Source of the DNA: DATJLY01 sp963773665
GTDB lineage: Bacteria > Pseudomonadota > Alphaproteobacteria > ATCC43930 > CGMCC-115725
Length of the DNA stretch: 64,000 bases
Reading direction: 5' to 3'
Assembly (NCBI GenBank): GCA_963773665.1
Contig: CAVZBZ010000009.1
Coordinates: 62,001-126,000, forward strand
Under the pieces are notes generated by a model. The model did not search any database. It was not told where the DNA came from and saw nothing but the letters and a program-made list of their open reading frames with translations. The translations under genes were made by a program, and so were the position numbers. Shown in pieces: positions 1 to 8,537 of this stretch. Numbering within the stretch: the first letter of the stretch is position 1; the number at the start of each line of letters is the position of its first letter.

Positions 1-1
1 T

Positions 2-3000
2 TCGAACCTCACCATCAGTAACGACCTCGACGGCGCCAACCTGACCTTGTCGGGGACGGGCGCGCTCACGAGCAAGAACGTGGGCTCCGAGAGCCTCGTC
101 TCGGCCGGGACGCTGGCGCTCGGCGGCAGCGCAGCCGGGAACTACACGCTCGGCAGCATCACTGGCAACGGCAGCGCGCTGACGGTGAACCAGCTGGCGG
201 TGATGCTGTCCGGCAGCCGGACCTATGACGGCACGGCGAACGCCGCGGCTTCGAACCTCACCATCAGCAACAACCTCGACGGCGCCAACCTGACCCTGTC
301 GGGCATCGGGACCTTGGCGAGCAGGAACGCAGGCACCGAAAGCTTCGCCGCGCCCGGGACGCTGGCCTTGGGCGGCAGCGCGGCGGGGAACTACACGCTG
401 GGCGCCATCGCCGGCAACGGCAGCGCGGTGACTGTGGGGCAGGCGGCGCTGACCTTGACGGCGCAGGCCAACAGCAAGACCTATGACGCCACCAATGCCG
501 CCGCGGCCGCGCCGACGGTTGCCGGGCTGCAGAGCGGCGACAGCGTCACGAACCTCAGCGAATCCTACGGCACGGCCAATGCCGGCAGCGGGCTGACGCT
601 GTCGGTCAATGGCGGCTTCGCCGTCACTGACGGCAACGGCGGCAACAATTACACGGTCAGCACCGTCAACAACACCAGCGGCGCGATCGACCAGCTGGCG
701 GTGATGCTGTCGGGCAGCCGGACCTATGACGGCACGGCGAACGCGGCGGCTTCCAACCTCACCGTCAGCAACGACCTCGACGGCGCCAACCTGACCCTGT
801 CGGGCATCGGGACCTTGGCGAGCAGGAACGCAGGCACCGAAAGCTTCGCCGCGGCCGGGACGCTGGCGCTCACCGGCAGCGCGGCCGGGAACTACACGCT
901 GGGCGCCATCGCCGGCAACGGCAGCGCGGTGACTGTGGGGCAGGCGGCGCTGACCTTGACGGCGCAGGCCAACACCAAGACCTATGACGCGACCACGACC
1001 GCCGCGGCCGCGCCGACGGTTGCCGGGCTGCAGAGCGGCGACAGCGTCACGAGCCTCAGCGAATCCTACGGCACGGCCAATGCCGGCAGCGGGCTGACGC
1101 TGTCGGTCAATGGCGGCTTCGCCGTCAATGACGGCAACGGCGGCAACAATTACACGGTCAGCACCGTCAACAACACCAGCGGTGTTATCGACCAGCTGGC
1201 GGTGATGCTGTCGGGCAGCCGGACCTATGACGGCACGGCGAACGCGGCGGCTTCCAACCTCACCGTCAGCAACGACCTCGACGGCGCCAACCTGACCCTG
1301 TCGGGCATCGGGACCTTGGCGAGCAGGAACGCAGGCACCGAAAGCTTCGCCGCGGCCGGGACGCTGGCGCTCACCGGCAGCGCGGCGGGGAACTACACGC
1401 TGGGCGCCATCGCCGGCAACGGCAGCGCGGTGACTGTGGGGCAGGCGGCGCTGACCTTGACGGCGCAGGCCAACACCAAGACCTATGACGCGACCACGAC
1501 CGCCGCGGCCGCGCCGACGGTTGCCGGGCTGCAGAGCGGCGACAGCGTCACGAGCCTCAGCGAATCCTACGGCACGGCCAATGCCGGCAGCGGGCTGACG
1601 CTGTCGGTCAATGGCGGCTTCGCCGTCGCTGACGGCAACGGCGGCAACAATTACACGGTCAGCACCGTCAACAACACCAGCGGCGCGATCGACCAGCTGG
1701 CGGTGATGCTGTCGGGCAGCCGGACCTATGACGGCACGGCGAACGCGGCGGCGACCAACCTCACCATCAGCAACAACCTCGACGGCGCCAACCTGACCCT
1801 GTCGGGCATCGGGACCTTGGCGAGCAGGAACGCAGGCACCGAAAGCTTCGCCGCGCCCGGGACGCTGGCGCTCACCGGCAGCGCGGCGGGGAACTACACG
1901 CTGGGCGCCATCGCCGGCAACGGCAGCGCGGTGAATGTGGGGCAGGCGGCGCTGACCTTGACGGCGCAGGCCAACAGCAAGACCTATGACGCGACCAACA
2001 CCGCCGCGGCGGCGCCGACGGTTGCCGGGCTGCAGAGCGGCGACAGCGTCACGAGCCTCAGCGAATCCTACGGCACGGCCAATGCCGGCAGCGGGCTGAC
2101 GCTGTCGGTCAATGGCGGCTTCGCCGTCGCTGACGGCAACGGCGGCAACAATTACACGGTCAGCACCGTCAACAACACCAGCGGCGCGATCGACCAGCTG
2201 GCGGTGATGCTGTCGGGCAGCCGGACCTATGACGGCACGGCGAACGCGGCGGCGACCAACCTCACCATCAGCAACAACCTCGACGGCGCCAACCTGACCC
2301 TGTCGGGCATCGGGACCTTGGCGAGCAGGAACGCAGGCACCGAAAGCTTCGCCGCGGCCGGGACGCTGGCGCTCACCGGCAGCGCGGCGGGGAACTACAC
2401 GCTGGGCGCCATCGCCGGCAACGGCAGCGCGGTGACTGTGGGGCAGGCGGCGCTGACCTTGACGGCGCAGGCCAACACCAAGACCTATGACGCGACCACG
2501 ACCGCCGCGGCCGCGCCGACGGTTGCCGGGCTGCAGAGCGGCGACAGCGTCACGAGCCTCAGCGAATCCTACGGCACGGCCAATGCCGGCAGCGGGCTGA
2601 CGCTGTCGGTCAATGGCGGCTTCGCCGTCACTGACGGCAACGGCGGCAACAATTACACGGTCAGCACCGTCAACAACACCAGCGGCGCGATCGACCAGCT
2701 GGCGGTGATGCTGTCGGGCAGCCGGACCTATGACGGCACGGCGAACGCGGCGGCGACCAACCTCACCATCAGCAACAACCTCGACGGCGCCAACCTGACC
2801 CTGTCGGGCATCGGGACCTTGGCGAGCAGGAACGCAGGCGCCGAAAACTTCGCCGCGGCCGGGACGCTGGCGCTCACCGGCAGCGCGGCGGGGAACTACA
2901 CGCTGGGCGCCATCGCCGGCAACGGCAGCGCGGTGACTGTGGGGCAGGCGGCGCTGACCTTGACGGCGCAGGCCAACACCAAGACCTATGACGCGACCAA

Positions 3001-3988
3001 CACCGCCGCGGCGGCGCCGACGGTTGCCGGGCTGCAGAGCGGCGACAGCGTCACGAGCCTCAGCGAATCCTACGGCACGGCCAATGCCGGCAGCGGGCTG
3101 ACGCTGTCGGTCAATGGCGGCTTCGCCGTCACTGACGGCAACGGCGGCAACAATTACACGGTCAGCACCGTCACTAACACCAGCGGCGCGATCGACCAGC
3201 TGGCGGTGATGCTGTCGGGCAGCCGGACCTATGACGGCACGGCGAACGCGGCGGCGACCAACCTCACCGTCACCAACAACCTCGACGGCGCCAACCTGAC
3301 CCTGTCGGGAACGGGCACGCTCACGAGCAGGAACGCAGGCACCGAAAGCTTCGCCGCGGCCGGGACGCTGGCGCTCACCGGCAGCGCGGCCGGGAACTAC
3401 ACGCTGGGCGCCATCGCCGGCAACGGCAGCGCGGTGACTGTCGGGCAGGCGGCGCTGACGATCGTGGCTGATAACCAGACGCTGATCGTCGGATCGGCGG
3501 CCCTTCCCACGCTCACCTTGAGTTACAGCGGGTTCGTAGGCGGCGAGACGGCCGCCGTGCTCGCGCCGCAGCCGGCGGAATCGACGACGGCGACGGTTGC
3601 TTCGCCGGTCGGCACCTATCCGATCGCTGTCGCAGGCGCCGCCGATCCGAACTACGCAATCACGTATGTCGCAGGCACGCTGACGATTGCGTCGGCAGCG
3701 CCGTCACTGCCCAATATGCCGGCACCGGCGCTGCTGACAATCGCAACCATCCCCAGCCCGCCGGCCGATACGATTGCGACCGCGACGTTGCCGCCGCTCG
3801 GCCTTGGCGCGCTGGGCGCCGCGACGCTCTCCGACATCCTGGCGCAGCAGCTCAACCTCATCGCGCCGGCGGCCGGCGGCGACACCACTCCTCCGACCGT
3901 CTCCTCGCCCGCGACGGGGCCGTCGCTTGATGTGGTGTGCGCCGCGGTCGACACCGCCAATCTCACCATCGCCTGCACCGGGCGCTGA
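2..3988 (+). CDS. TpsA-like repetitive exported adhesin, 5' end outside window
   Basis: The reading frame is open from the left edge, so the true start lies upstream and only the C-terminal part (about 1,328 residues) is visible. It is almost wholly made of 167-residue units, each with two YDG/MBG-like modules recognisable by SRTYDGTANAAA and SKTYDAT/TKTYDAT followed by GNYTLGAIAGNGSAV or NNYTVSTV. Low complexity and richness in Gly, Ala, Ser, Thr and Asn with almost no Cys are typical of beta-helical surface adhesins of the filamentous haemagglutinin type. After the repeats comes one diverged MBG-like module (LTIVADNQTLIVGSAALPTL onward) and a Pro/Ala-rich tail. The neighbouring FhaC/ShlB-type pore gene, convergent and 12 bp away, supports two-partner secretion. 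The TPS secretion domain and signal peptide should be upstream of the window. The ligand is unknown. Confidence 0.8.
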   Translation, partial: SNLTISNDLDGANLTLSGTGALTSKNVGSESLVSAGTLALGGSAAGNYTLGSITGNGSALTVNQLAVMLSGSRTYDGTANAAASNLTISNNLDGANLTLSGIGTLASRNAGTESFAAPGTLALGGSAAGNYTLGAIAGNGSAVTVGQAALTLTAQANSKTYDATNAAAAAPTVAGLQSGDSVTNLSESYGTANAGSGLTLSVNGGFAVTDGNGGNNYTVSTVNNTSGAIDQLAVMLSGSRTYDGTANAAASNLTVSNDLDGANLTLSGIGTLASRNAGTESFAAAGTLALTGSAAGNYTLGAIAGNGSAVTVGQAALTLTAQANTKTYDATTTAAAAPTVAGLQSGDSVTSLSESYGTANAGSGLTLSVNGGFAVNDGNGGNNYTVSTVNNTSGVIDQLAVMLSGSRTYDGTANAAASNLTVSNDLDGANLTLSGIGTLASRNAGTESFAAAGTLALTGSAAGNYTLGAIAGNGSAVTVGQAALTLTAQANTKTYDATTTAAAAPTVAGLQSGDSVTSLSESYGTANAGSGLTLSVNGGFAVADGNGGNNYTVSTVNNTSGAIDQLAVMLSGSRTYDGTANAAATNLTISNNLDGANLTLSGIGTLASRNAGTESFAAPGTLALTGSAAGNYTLGAIAGNGSAVNVGQAALTLTAQANSKTYDATNTAAAAPTVAGLQSGDSVTSLSESYGTANAGSGLTLSVNGGFAVADGNGGNNYTVSTVNNTSGAIDQLAVMLSGSRTYDGTANAAATNLTISNNLDGANLTLSGIGTLASRNAGTESFAAAGTLALTGSAAGNYTLGAIAGNGSAVTVGQAALTLTAQANTKTYDATTTAAAAPTVAGLQSGDSVTSLSESYGTANAGSGLTLSVNGGFAVTDGNGGNNYTVSTVNNTSGAIDQLAVMLSGSRTYDGTANAAATNLTISNNLDGANLTLSGIGTLASRNAGAENFAAAGTLALTGSAAGNYTLGAIAGNGSAVTVGQAALTLTAQANTKTYDATNTAAAAPTVAGLQSGDSVTSLSESYGTANAGSGLTLSVNGGFAVTDGNGGNNYTVSTVTNTSGAIDQLAVMLSGSRTYDGTANAAATNLTVTNNLDGANLTLSGTGTLTSRNAGTESFAAAGTLALTGSAAGNYTLGAIAGNGSAVTVGQAALTIVADNQTLIVGSAALPTLTLSYSGFVGGETAAVLAPQPAESTTATVASPVGTYPIAVAGAADPNYAITYVAGTLTIASAAPSLPNMPAPALLTIATIPSPPADTIATATLPPLGLGALGAATLSDILAQQLNLIAPAAGGDTTPPTVSSPATGPSLDVVCAAVDTANLTIACTGR
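191..3460 (+). repeat. six tandem 501-bp coding repeats plus a partial seventh
   Basis: The landmark CAGCTGGCGGTGATGCTGTC starts at 191, 692, 1193, 1694, 2195, 2696 and 3197, an exact 501-bp (167-codon) period. The units are nearly identical in DNA, with variation in only a few codons (for example NAAASN versus NAAATN and TESFAAPG versus TESFAAAG). The seventh copy breaks off at about 3460. Perfect phase and low synonymous divergence indicate recent expansion or homogenisation by recombination. Confidence 0.95.
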
Positions 3989-4000
3989 CGCAGCCGAGCG

Positions 4001-5779
4001 TTAGTACGACACCGTGATGGCGAGCTGCGCCATCTGGCTGCGGATCTGCGCGCCCGGCAGCCGGCGCAGCTGCCAGCCATAGTCGAGCCGCATCTCGAGA
4101 TAGCGTTGCACGGAATAGCGCATGCCGAGGCCGACGCTCTCGAGCTGGGTGCTGGTAGGTGCGCCGGGTGCGATCTGCTTCTCGCGCACGCTGCCGTAAT
4201 CCCAAAAAGCGAGAAGCTGGGCCTGGTCGCTGGCATCCTTGAGCGGAAGGGCCGCCAGAAGGCCGAAGGGAGGCGAGCGCAATTCCTGGCGCAGCAGCAG
4301 GCCGAGCGAGCCGTTGGCCGCACGCTCGTCATAGCCGCGCACGCTGTCGAATCCGCCGGCGCCAAGCTGCTCGCTCGGGATCAGATTGCGGTCCGACGTT
4401 TGGCCGATGATCCGCATGATCCAGCTCGCCTCGTAGGGAAGATGCGTCGCCCTGGTCACGGTCAGGCGGTCGTAGACGTAACGTGCCTTCGCAAAGCCAT
4501 TGTTGGCTTGTGCTTGGAAGATAGCATCCTTGTTGTCGTCCGTGACGTTGCCGGGGCTGAAGACGTATTGATTCTCGAGCGTGGTCGCGCCGAACGCGTC
4601 GGTCGCGGTCGCGTTGTAGCCCAGCGGAAACTGGTCGACCTCGCTCGTCACGTTGGAGACCGTCAGCCCGCCGAATTCGAGATTGTTGTTGCTCGTCTTG
4701 AAATCGTAGCCGATCTGCGCTTCGTGCACGAGGAAGCCGAGCGGTGGGAGACGTGCCGCATAGCGAATGCTCGCCTGCGCGCTCACGCCTTCGAGGCCGA
4801 GGCTGGGCCCGAGCCGCGGCACGGCCTTCTCGTAAGTGCCGAAAAGCAGAATGCGGTCGTGTACGAATACCGGCACCGTGTAGTTCACCGAGTGCGCGAC
4901 GAAGGTCGGATCGTCCGGTTGGCCGGGGATCTGCGCGCGGTGGTGCCAGAAGTCGTTGCTGGTCGTGAGCTGATAAGCGAGCTGGTGGTCGAGCCACAGG
5001 GCGTTGCCCCAATTGAAGCCGAGATCCCACCGGTCATGTCCCAGGATCGGCGTTCCCGTGTTGTCGTAGCCGCCGTAGACCCGCACGGGAAACCGGTCCG
5101 CCACGTCGAACACCAGATCGGTGTCGCCGGGCGTATCGCTTTTCTGCGCGACGACGGCGACGGTTCGGAACGGATTCTCGTTCAGCAGGTCGAGGTCGGA
5201 TTGAAGGTGCGCGGTCTCGACCGTGTCGCCGGATGCGAGACTGACCTCGCTGCGAAGAAGATCGGTCGAGAACCATTCGTTGTGCTCAAACTTGATTTGG
5301 CCGAGGCGAAATTCCGTCACGACCGTCTGCACCACGCCGCTGTTGACGTCCTGCTCGGGAAAGGCCACGTTAACGAACGGCCGGCCGTGCTCTCGATAAA
5401 AGGCAATGATCACGCGCGAGATTTCCGACAATCCGCCGAAGGTGAGCGGTTTCCCCAGAAATGCCGCAAGCGCGCCGCGGATCTCCGGAACATCGAGTAT
5501 CGACAAGCCTTCGAACGTGACGCCCGTTTCGTTGACGCCACTCGGCACGAGCTTCGCCGCGCTGTCGATGAGGCGCAGCCCCTTGAGCGTATCGAGGATG
5601 ATGCGATTTTGCTGAGCGGCGTTCGACTCGGGAGGCGCCGGCACGACGATCGGAGGCGCGGGCGCCGCCGGCACTTCCTTGGGCGCGACGCGTTCGTAAT
5701 CCTGCGCGACTGCAGGCACAATCATCGACAGACCGATGCAGACGCCTGGAACGATCGCGACGCGAGCGGATGTCGCCAT
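4001..5779 (-). CDS. TpsB/FhaC/ShlB-family outer-membrane secretion pore
   Basis: About 592 residues, the usual length for TpsB transporters. The chosen ATG at 5779 opens directly into a signal peptide (MATSARVAIVPG, hydrophobic core, AVA-QD cleavage site); the upstream in-frame start is a TTG and is unlikely. After a Pro-rich linker comes a POTRA domain (roughly residues 60-190, from GLRLIDSAAKLVP to VVTEFRLGQI) and then a 16-strand beta-barrel region with VYGGYDNTGTP and, near the C terminus, the QLGAGGFDSVRGYDERA motif, corresponding to the conserved VRGY loop tip of FhaC. The protein ends in an outer-membrane-type aromatic C terminus (ITVSY). It should export the adjacent repeat adhesin. 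The two genes are convergent rather than in the usual B-A operon. Confidence 0.88.
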   Translation of the reverse strand: MATSARVAIVPGVCIGLSMIVPAVAQDYERVAPKEVPAAPAPPIVVPAPPESNAAQQNRIILDTLKGLRLIDSAAKLVPSGVNETGVTFEGLSILDVPEIRGALAAFLGKPLTFGGLSEISRVIIAFYREHGRPFVNVAFPEQDVNSGVVQTVVTEFRLGQIKFEHNEWFSTDLLRSEVSLASGDTVETAHLQSDLDLLNENPFRTVAVVAQKSDTPGDTDLVFDVADRFPVRVYGGYDNTGTPILGHDRWDLGFNWGNALWLDHQLAYQLTTSNDFWHHRAQIPGQPDDPTFVAHSVNYTVPVFVHDRILLFGTYEKAVPRLGPSLGLEGVSAQASIRYAARLPPLGFLVHEAQIGYDFKTSNNNLEFGGLTVSNVTSEVDQFPLGYNATATDAFGATTLENQYVFSPGNVTDDNKDAIFQAQANNGFAKARYVYDRLTVTRATHLPYEASWIMRIIGQTSDRNLIPSEQLGAGGFDSVRGYDERAANGSLGLLLRQELRSPPFGLLAALPLKDASDQAQLLAFWDYGSVREKQIAPGAPTSTQLESVGLGMRYSVQRYLEMRLDYGWQLRRLPGAQIRSQMAQLAITVSY

Positions 5780-5975
5780 GATCTTCAGTGCATCTGCATT
5801 CGATTCAGGAAACAACCCGAGGAATTATTGCCCGCATCGCATGCGACACCGACGAAGTACGGTTGACGACTGTAATTCCGGATCATGCGCATGCGCGCCA
5901 AGTATGGCAAGAAGGAAACGCGCCCGATAAATGAAATTTGATTTGTCCGTCCGCGAACTTAACGGCGAGTCGCGG

Positions 5976-6425
5976 TCATCCCGGACGGCGCGGCACGACG
6001 AGGTTGCCGACGAGGATCTGCACAGCCTCGCCGTTCTGGTTCAGCGTGGTCGTCCGCACCTTGATGAGTCCCACGGCGGGACGCGATTGCGAGGGGCGGA
6101 CCTCCAAGATTTCGGCCTCGAGATGGATCTCGTCCCCGGGCCTGACTGGCCGCGGCCAGCGCACCTCGTCGAAGCCCAGCCCGATTATGCCTCCGGCGGG
6201 CTTGAACTCGCTTTCGACGAGAAGCCGCATTGTGGCGGCGGCGGTATGCCAGCCACTCGCCGCAAGCCCGCGCAAGATGGAGTTCTGCGCCGCTGCTTCG
6301 TCGAGATGGAACGGCTGCGGATCGAACTCGGCGGCGAAGGACTTGATCCGCGCGGCATCGATGCGCTTGCGTCCCGAACCGAATTTCTGGCCAACGGCGA
6401 AATCTTCGAAATAAAGCTCCGTCAT
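5976..6425 (-). CDS. MaoC-like (R)-specific enoyl-CoA hydratase family protein
   Basis: A 149-residue hot-dog-fold protein. It opens with MTELYFEDFAVGQKFGSG, as many stand-alone MaoC-like dehydratases do. The hydratase motif is visible as FAAEFDPQPFHLDEAAAQ (conserved Asp and His of the catalytic dyad) followed by GLAASGWHTAA. Likely cytoplasmic, acting on an acyl-CoA; the substrate cannot be read from sequence. Its start codon overlaps the MATE transporter stop by four bases (ATGA), so the two are translationally coupled and probably share the promoter near 7,900. Confidence 0.85.
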   Translation of the reverse strand: MTELYFEDFAVGQKFGSGRKRIDAARIKSFAAEFDPQPFHLDEAAAQNSILRGLAASGWHTAAATMRLLVESEFKPAGGIIGLGFDEVRWPRPVRPGDEIHLEAEILEVRPSQSRPAVGLIKVRTTTLNQNGEAVQILVGNLVVPRRPG

Positions 6426-7873
6426 GGCGCGCTCCGGCGCGAGAGGGCTGCGGAATTAGCGGAGCGGATGAACCAGGATCCGCCGGCAAACGCCGCGGCG
6501 TTGATGATACCGAAGGCGGCAAGCGCTGCACTGAGCGCGAAGAAGACCATCGACATGTCGCCGCTCGATCGCAGCGCCACCCATCCGCCAACCGCGGCAA
6601 TGAGCAGTCTCGTGAGGTTCGCGAGAAACGGCCAAAGCAGCCGGCCCGCGCCTTGAGACGCAAAATAGAGCGCCATGCCAAGACCAAAAAAGCCGTAGAG
6701 CGGTCCGACCGCGTGGAGATAGCGCATACCCGCGTCGAGCATCGCCGGATCGGTGTCGAACAGCGAAAGCCAAGCGCGCGGGAACGAAGCGGCGGCGAGA
6801 CCGATCGCCTCGGTGATGGCGGCGGCGACGGCCGCGCCGATCCACGCGATGCGGAGCGCCCGCCCGCGCTGACCCGCGCCGATGTTGGTGCCGACCATGG
6901 CAACGAGCGGACCGCCGAGGCCGAATACGATCGGCACGAGCAGATATTCGAGGCGCGATCCCGTGCCATAGCCGGCGACCGCGGCGGGTCCGAACCCGCC
7001 GACGAGCCCTGTCGCGATCGCGATCGTGAGATTGGTCTGGAGCGTGATGAGGGCTGCGACCGCGCCGACGCGCAGGATCTCGCGGAAAAGCGGCCAGCGG
7101 AAACGAAACCCGCGGATTGACGGCCGGAGAACGGAGCGTCCGGACCAGAGATACGCTGCGAGTGCCGCGCTCCCCAGCGCATAGTAGGCGAGCACGGCAA
7201 CGGCGCCGCCGGCGATGCCGAGGCGGGGGAATGGTCCCCAACCGAGGATGAGGCACGGCGACAGCGGAATCAGCACTACGGCTCCAGCGCAAGTGACGGC
7301 CGCCGGCACGGCCATGTTGCCGGTGCCGCGGATCACGTTGCCGAGCGAGTTGAAGACCCAGAGCAGGATCGCGCCTGCGAACACCACGTTCGAATAGGTG
7401 AGCGCAGCCGCGAGCGATGCACCCGTTCCGCCCATCGCGCCGTAGAGCCAACGTCCGCCGCCGAGCACGACGATCGTGAAGACGAGTCCGAAGAGGATGC
7501 CGATAGCGAGCGCATGCAGCGCCAGCGCATCGGCGTTGGCGCGCCGGCCGGCCCCGAGCGCACGCGCGATCGCGGACGAAATGCCGCCGCCCATCGCGCC
7601 CGCCGACATCATCTGCATCAGCATGACGACGGGGAAGACAAGCGCGACGCCGGCCAGCGGATCGGTCCCGAGCCAGCCGATGAAATAGGTCTCTATGAGG
7701 CCGACCGAAGCTTGGACGATCATCACCAGGACATTGGGCGCCGCGAGCCTCAGCAAGGTCGGGGCGATGGGCGCCTCGAGCAAAGCACGCGTGCGCGGAT
7801 CTAGGCGAGCGACCGGCCGCGCGGGGACTGCGGGCGCGGGCGCCTCGCAGACCGCAGAACCGCTCAAGGACAT
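6422..7873 (-). CDS. MATE-family multidrug/solute exporter
   Basis: About 483 residues with some twelve hydrophobic segments in two halves, each starting with a pattern like LAAPNVLVMIVQASVGLIETYFIG, typical of MATE Na+/H+-coupled exporters of the inner membrane. The ATG at 7873 is chosen because GGAGA lies 8 bases before it; the frame stays open further upstream but that part is poor in hydrophobics and overlaps the promoter. It is divergent from a MarR regulator gene 92 bp away with a palindromic site between them, so induction by a MarR ligand is likely. The cargo is unknown. The MaoC-like gene is co-transcribed downstream. Confidence 0.88.
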   Translation of the reverse strand: MSLSGSAVCEAPAPAVPARPVARLDPRTRALLEAPIAPTLLRLAAPNVLVMIVQASVGLIETYFIGWLGTDPLAGVALVFPVVMLMQMMSAGAMGGGISSAIARALGAGRRANADALALHALAIGILFGLVFTIVVLGGGRWLYGAMGGTGASLAAALTYSNVVFAGAILLWVFNSLGNVIRGTGNMAVPAAVTCAGAVVLIPLSPCLILGWGPFPRLGIAGGAVAVLAYYALGSAALAAYLWSGRSVLRPSIRGFRFRWPLFREILRVGAVAALITLQTNLTIAIATGLVGGFGPAAVAGYGTGSRLEYLLVPIVFGLGGPLVAMVGTNIGAGQRGRALRIAWIGAAVAAAITEAIGLAAASFPRAWLSLFDTDPAMLDAGMRYLHAVGPLYGFFGLGMALYFASQGAGRLLWPFLANLTRLLIAAVGGWVALRSSGDMSMVFFALSAALAAFGIINAAAFAGGSWFIRSANSAALSRRSAP

Positions 7874-7899
7874 TGGCAAATCTCCGATCGGCGCCGAAC

Positions 7900-7939
7900 T
7901 TGACATCCGCGTATATGCGCCTAATATATGTGCATATAC
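7900..7939 (+). promoter_or_regulatory. marR promoter with overlapping palindromic operator
   Basis: TTGACA (7900-7905), a 16-bp spacer and TAATAT (7922-7927) form a strong sigma70-type promoter reading toward the MarR gene. The perfect inverted repeat GTATATGC (7911-7918) / GCATATAC (7932-7939), 13 bp apart, overlaps the spacer and -10. This is the arrangement expected for MarR autorepression and for control of the divergent MATE gene. Binding is inferred. Confidence 0.65.
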
Positions 7940-7965
7940 ACGCTTGTCAAGCAGGGAGAACGGAC

Positions 7966-8439
7966 ATGCCCGCCGATCCAAGATCGCAGCCGCAGGACTG
8001 CAATTGTCTCGCGGTTCGTCAGGCGGCCCGGCACGTCACGCAGTTCTACGACCAGCACCTCGCGCCGACCGGGCTGCGCACGACGCAGTTCTCGATCCTG
8101 GTCAAGCTAAGACGCCTCGGACCGATGACGATCAACGCGCTCGCGGCCGATCTGGTGATGGACCGCACCACGCTCGGCCGCAATATCCTGCCGCTCGAAC
8201 GCGACGGCCTCATTTTCATCAAGCCGGGCGAAACGGATCGCAGGGCGAAGGAGCTGCATCTGACCCCGGCCGGTGCCGAGCGCGTGCGCGCCGGCATCAA
8301 GCTGTGGGCCGCCGCGCAGGCGCGTTACGAGGCGGCATTCGGGCCAAGGCGCGCTTCGGAGCTGCGCTCTCTCCTGCGCAATCTTGTGGCGACCGACCTC
8401 GAGTCCGGGCACGCGGCGGCACAAGACCGGACCGGCTGA
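7966..8439 (+). CDS. MarR-family transcriptional regulator
   Basis: 157 residues from the ATG at 7966, preceded by GGGAGAA. It shows the winged helix: GPMTINALAADLVMDRTTLGRNILPLERDGLI (helix-turn-helix), then the wing with GETDRRAKELHLTPAG. The N-terminal CNCLAVRQAARHVTQFYD segment is typical of the HTH_27/MarR subgroup and contains two Cys that could serve redox sensing, which is a guess. Divergent from the MATE exporter, with an inverted repeat at its own promoter, so it is probably the local repressor of the exporter and itself. Confidence 0.88.
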   Translation: MPADPRSQPQDCNCLAVRQAARHVTQFYDQHLAPTGLRTTQFSILVKLRRLGPMTINALAADLVMDRTTLGRNILPLERDGLIFIKPGETDRRAKELHLTPAGAERVRAGIKLWAAAQARYEAAFGPRRASELRSLLRNLVATDLESGHAAAQDRTG

Positions 8440-8537
8440 CTCCGCGCTCGGCGCTGCGCCTGCAAGCGCGTGGCGCTGTCGGCTAGCCGCACGAAGACCT
8501 CATGTCGGATTCGGAAATGCATTCTCACAACTCTCGC

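Noticed and set aside
191..3460. Regular repeats that could suggest a CRISPR array
   Set aside because: The period is 501 bp, entirely coding, with no short repeat/spacer alternation and no cas genes.
4106..5866. 586-codon open frame antisense to the TpsB gene
   Set aside because: It mirrors the codon pattern of the real gene on the other strand, is rich in Arg, His and Val, and matches no family. Similar long antisense shadows at 15434-16426, 48429-49619, 51214-52998 and 59902-62364 were rejected for the same reason.
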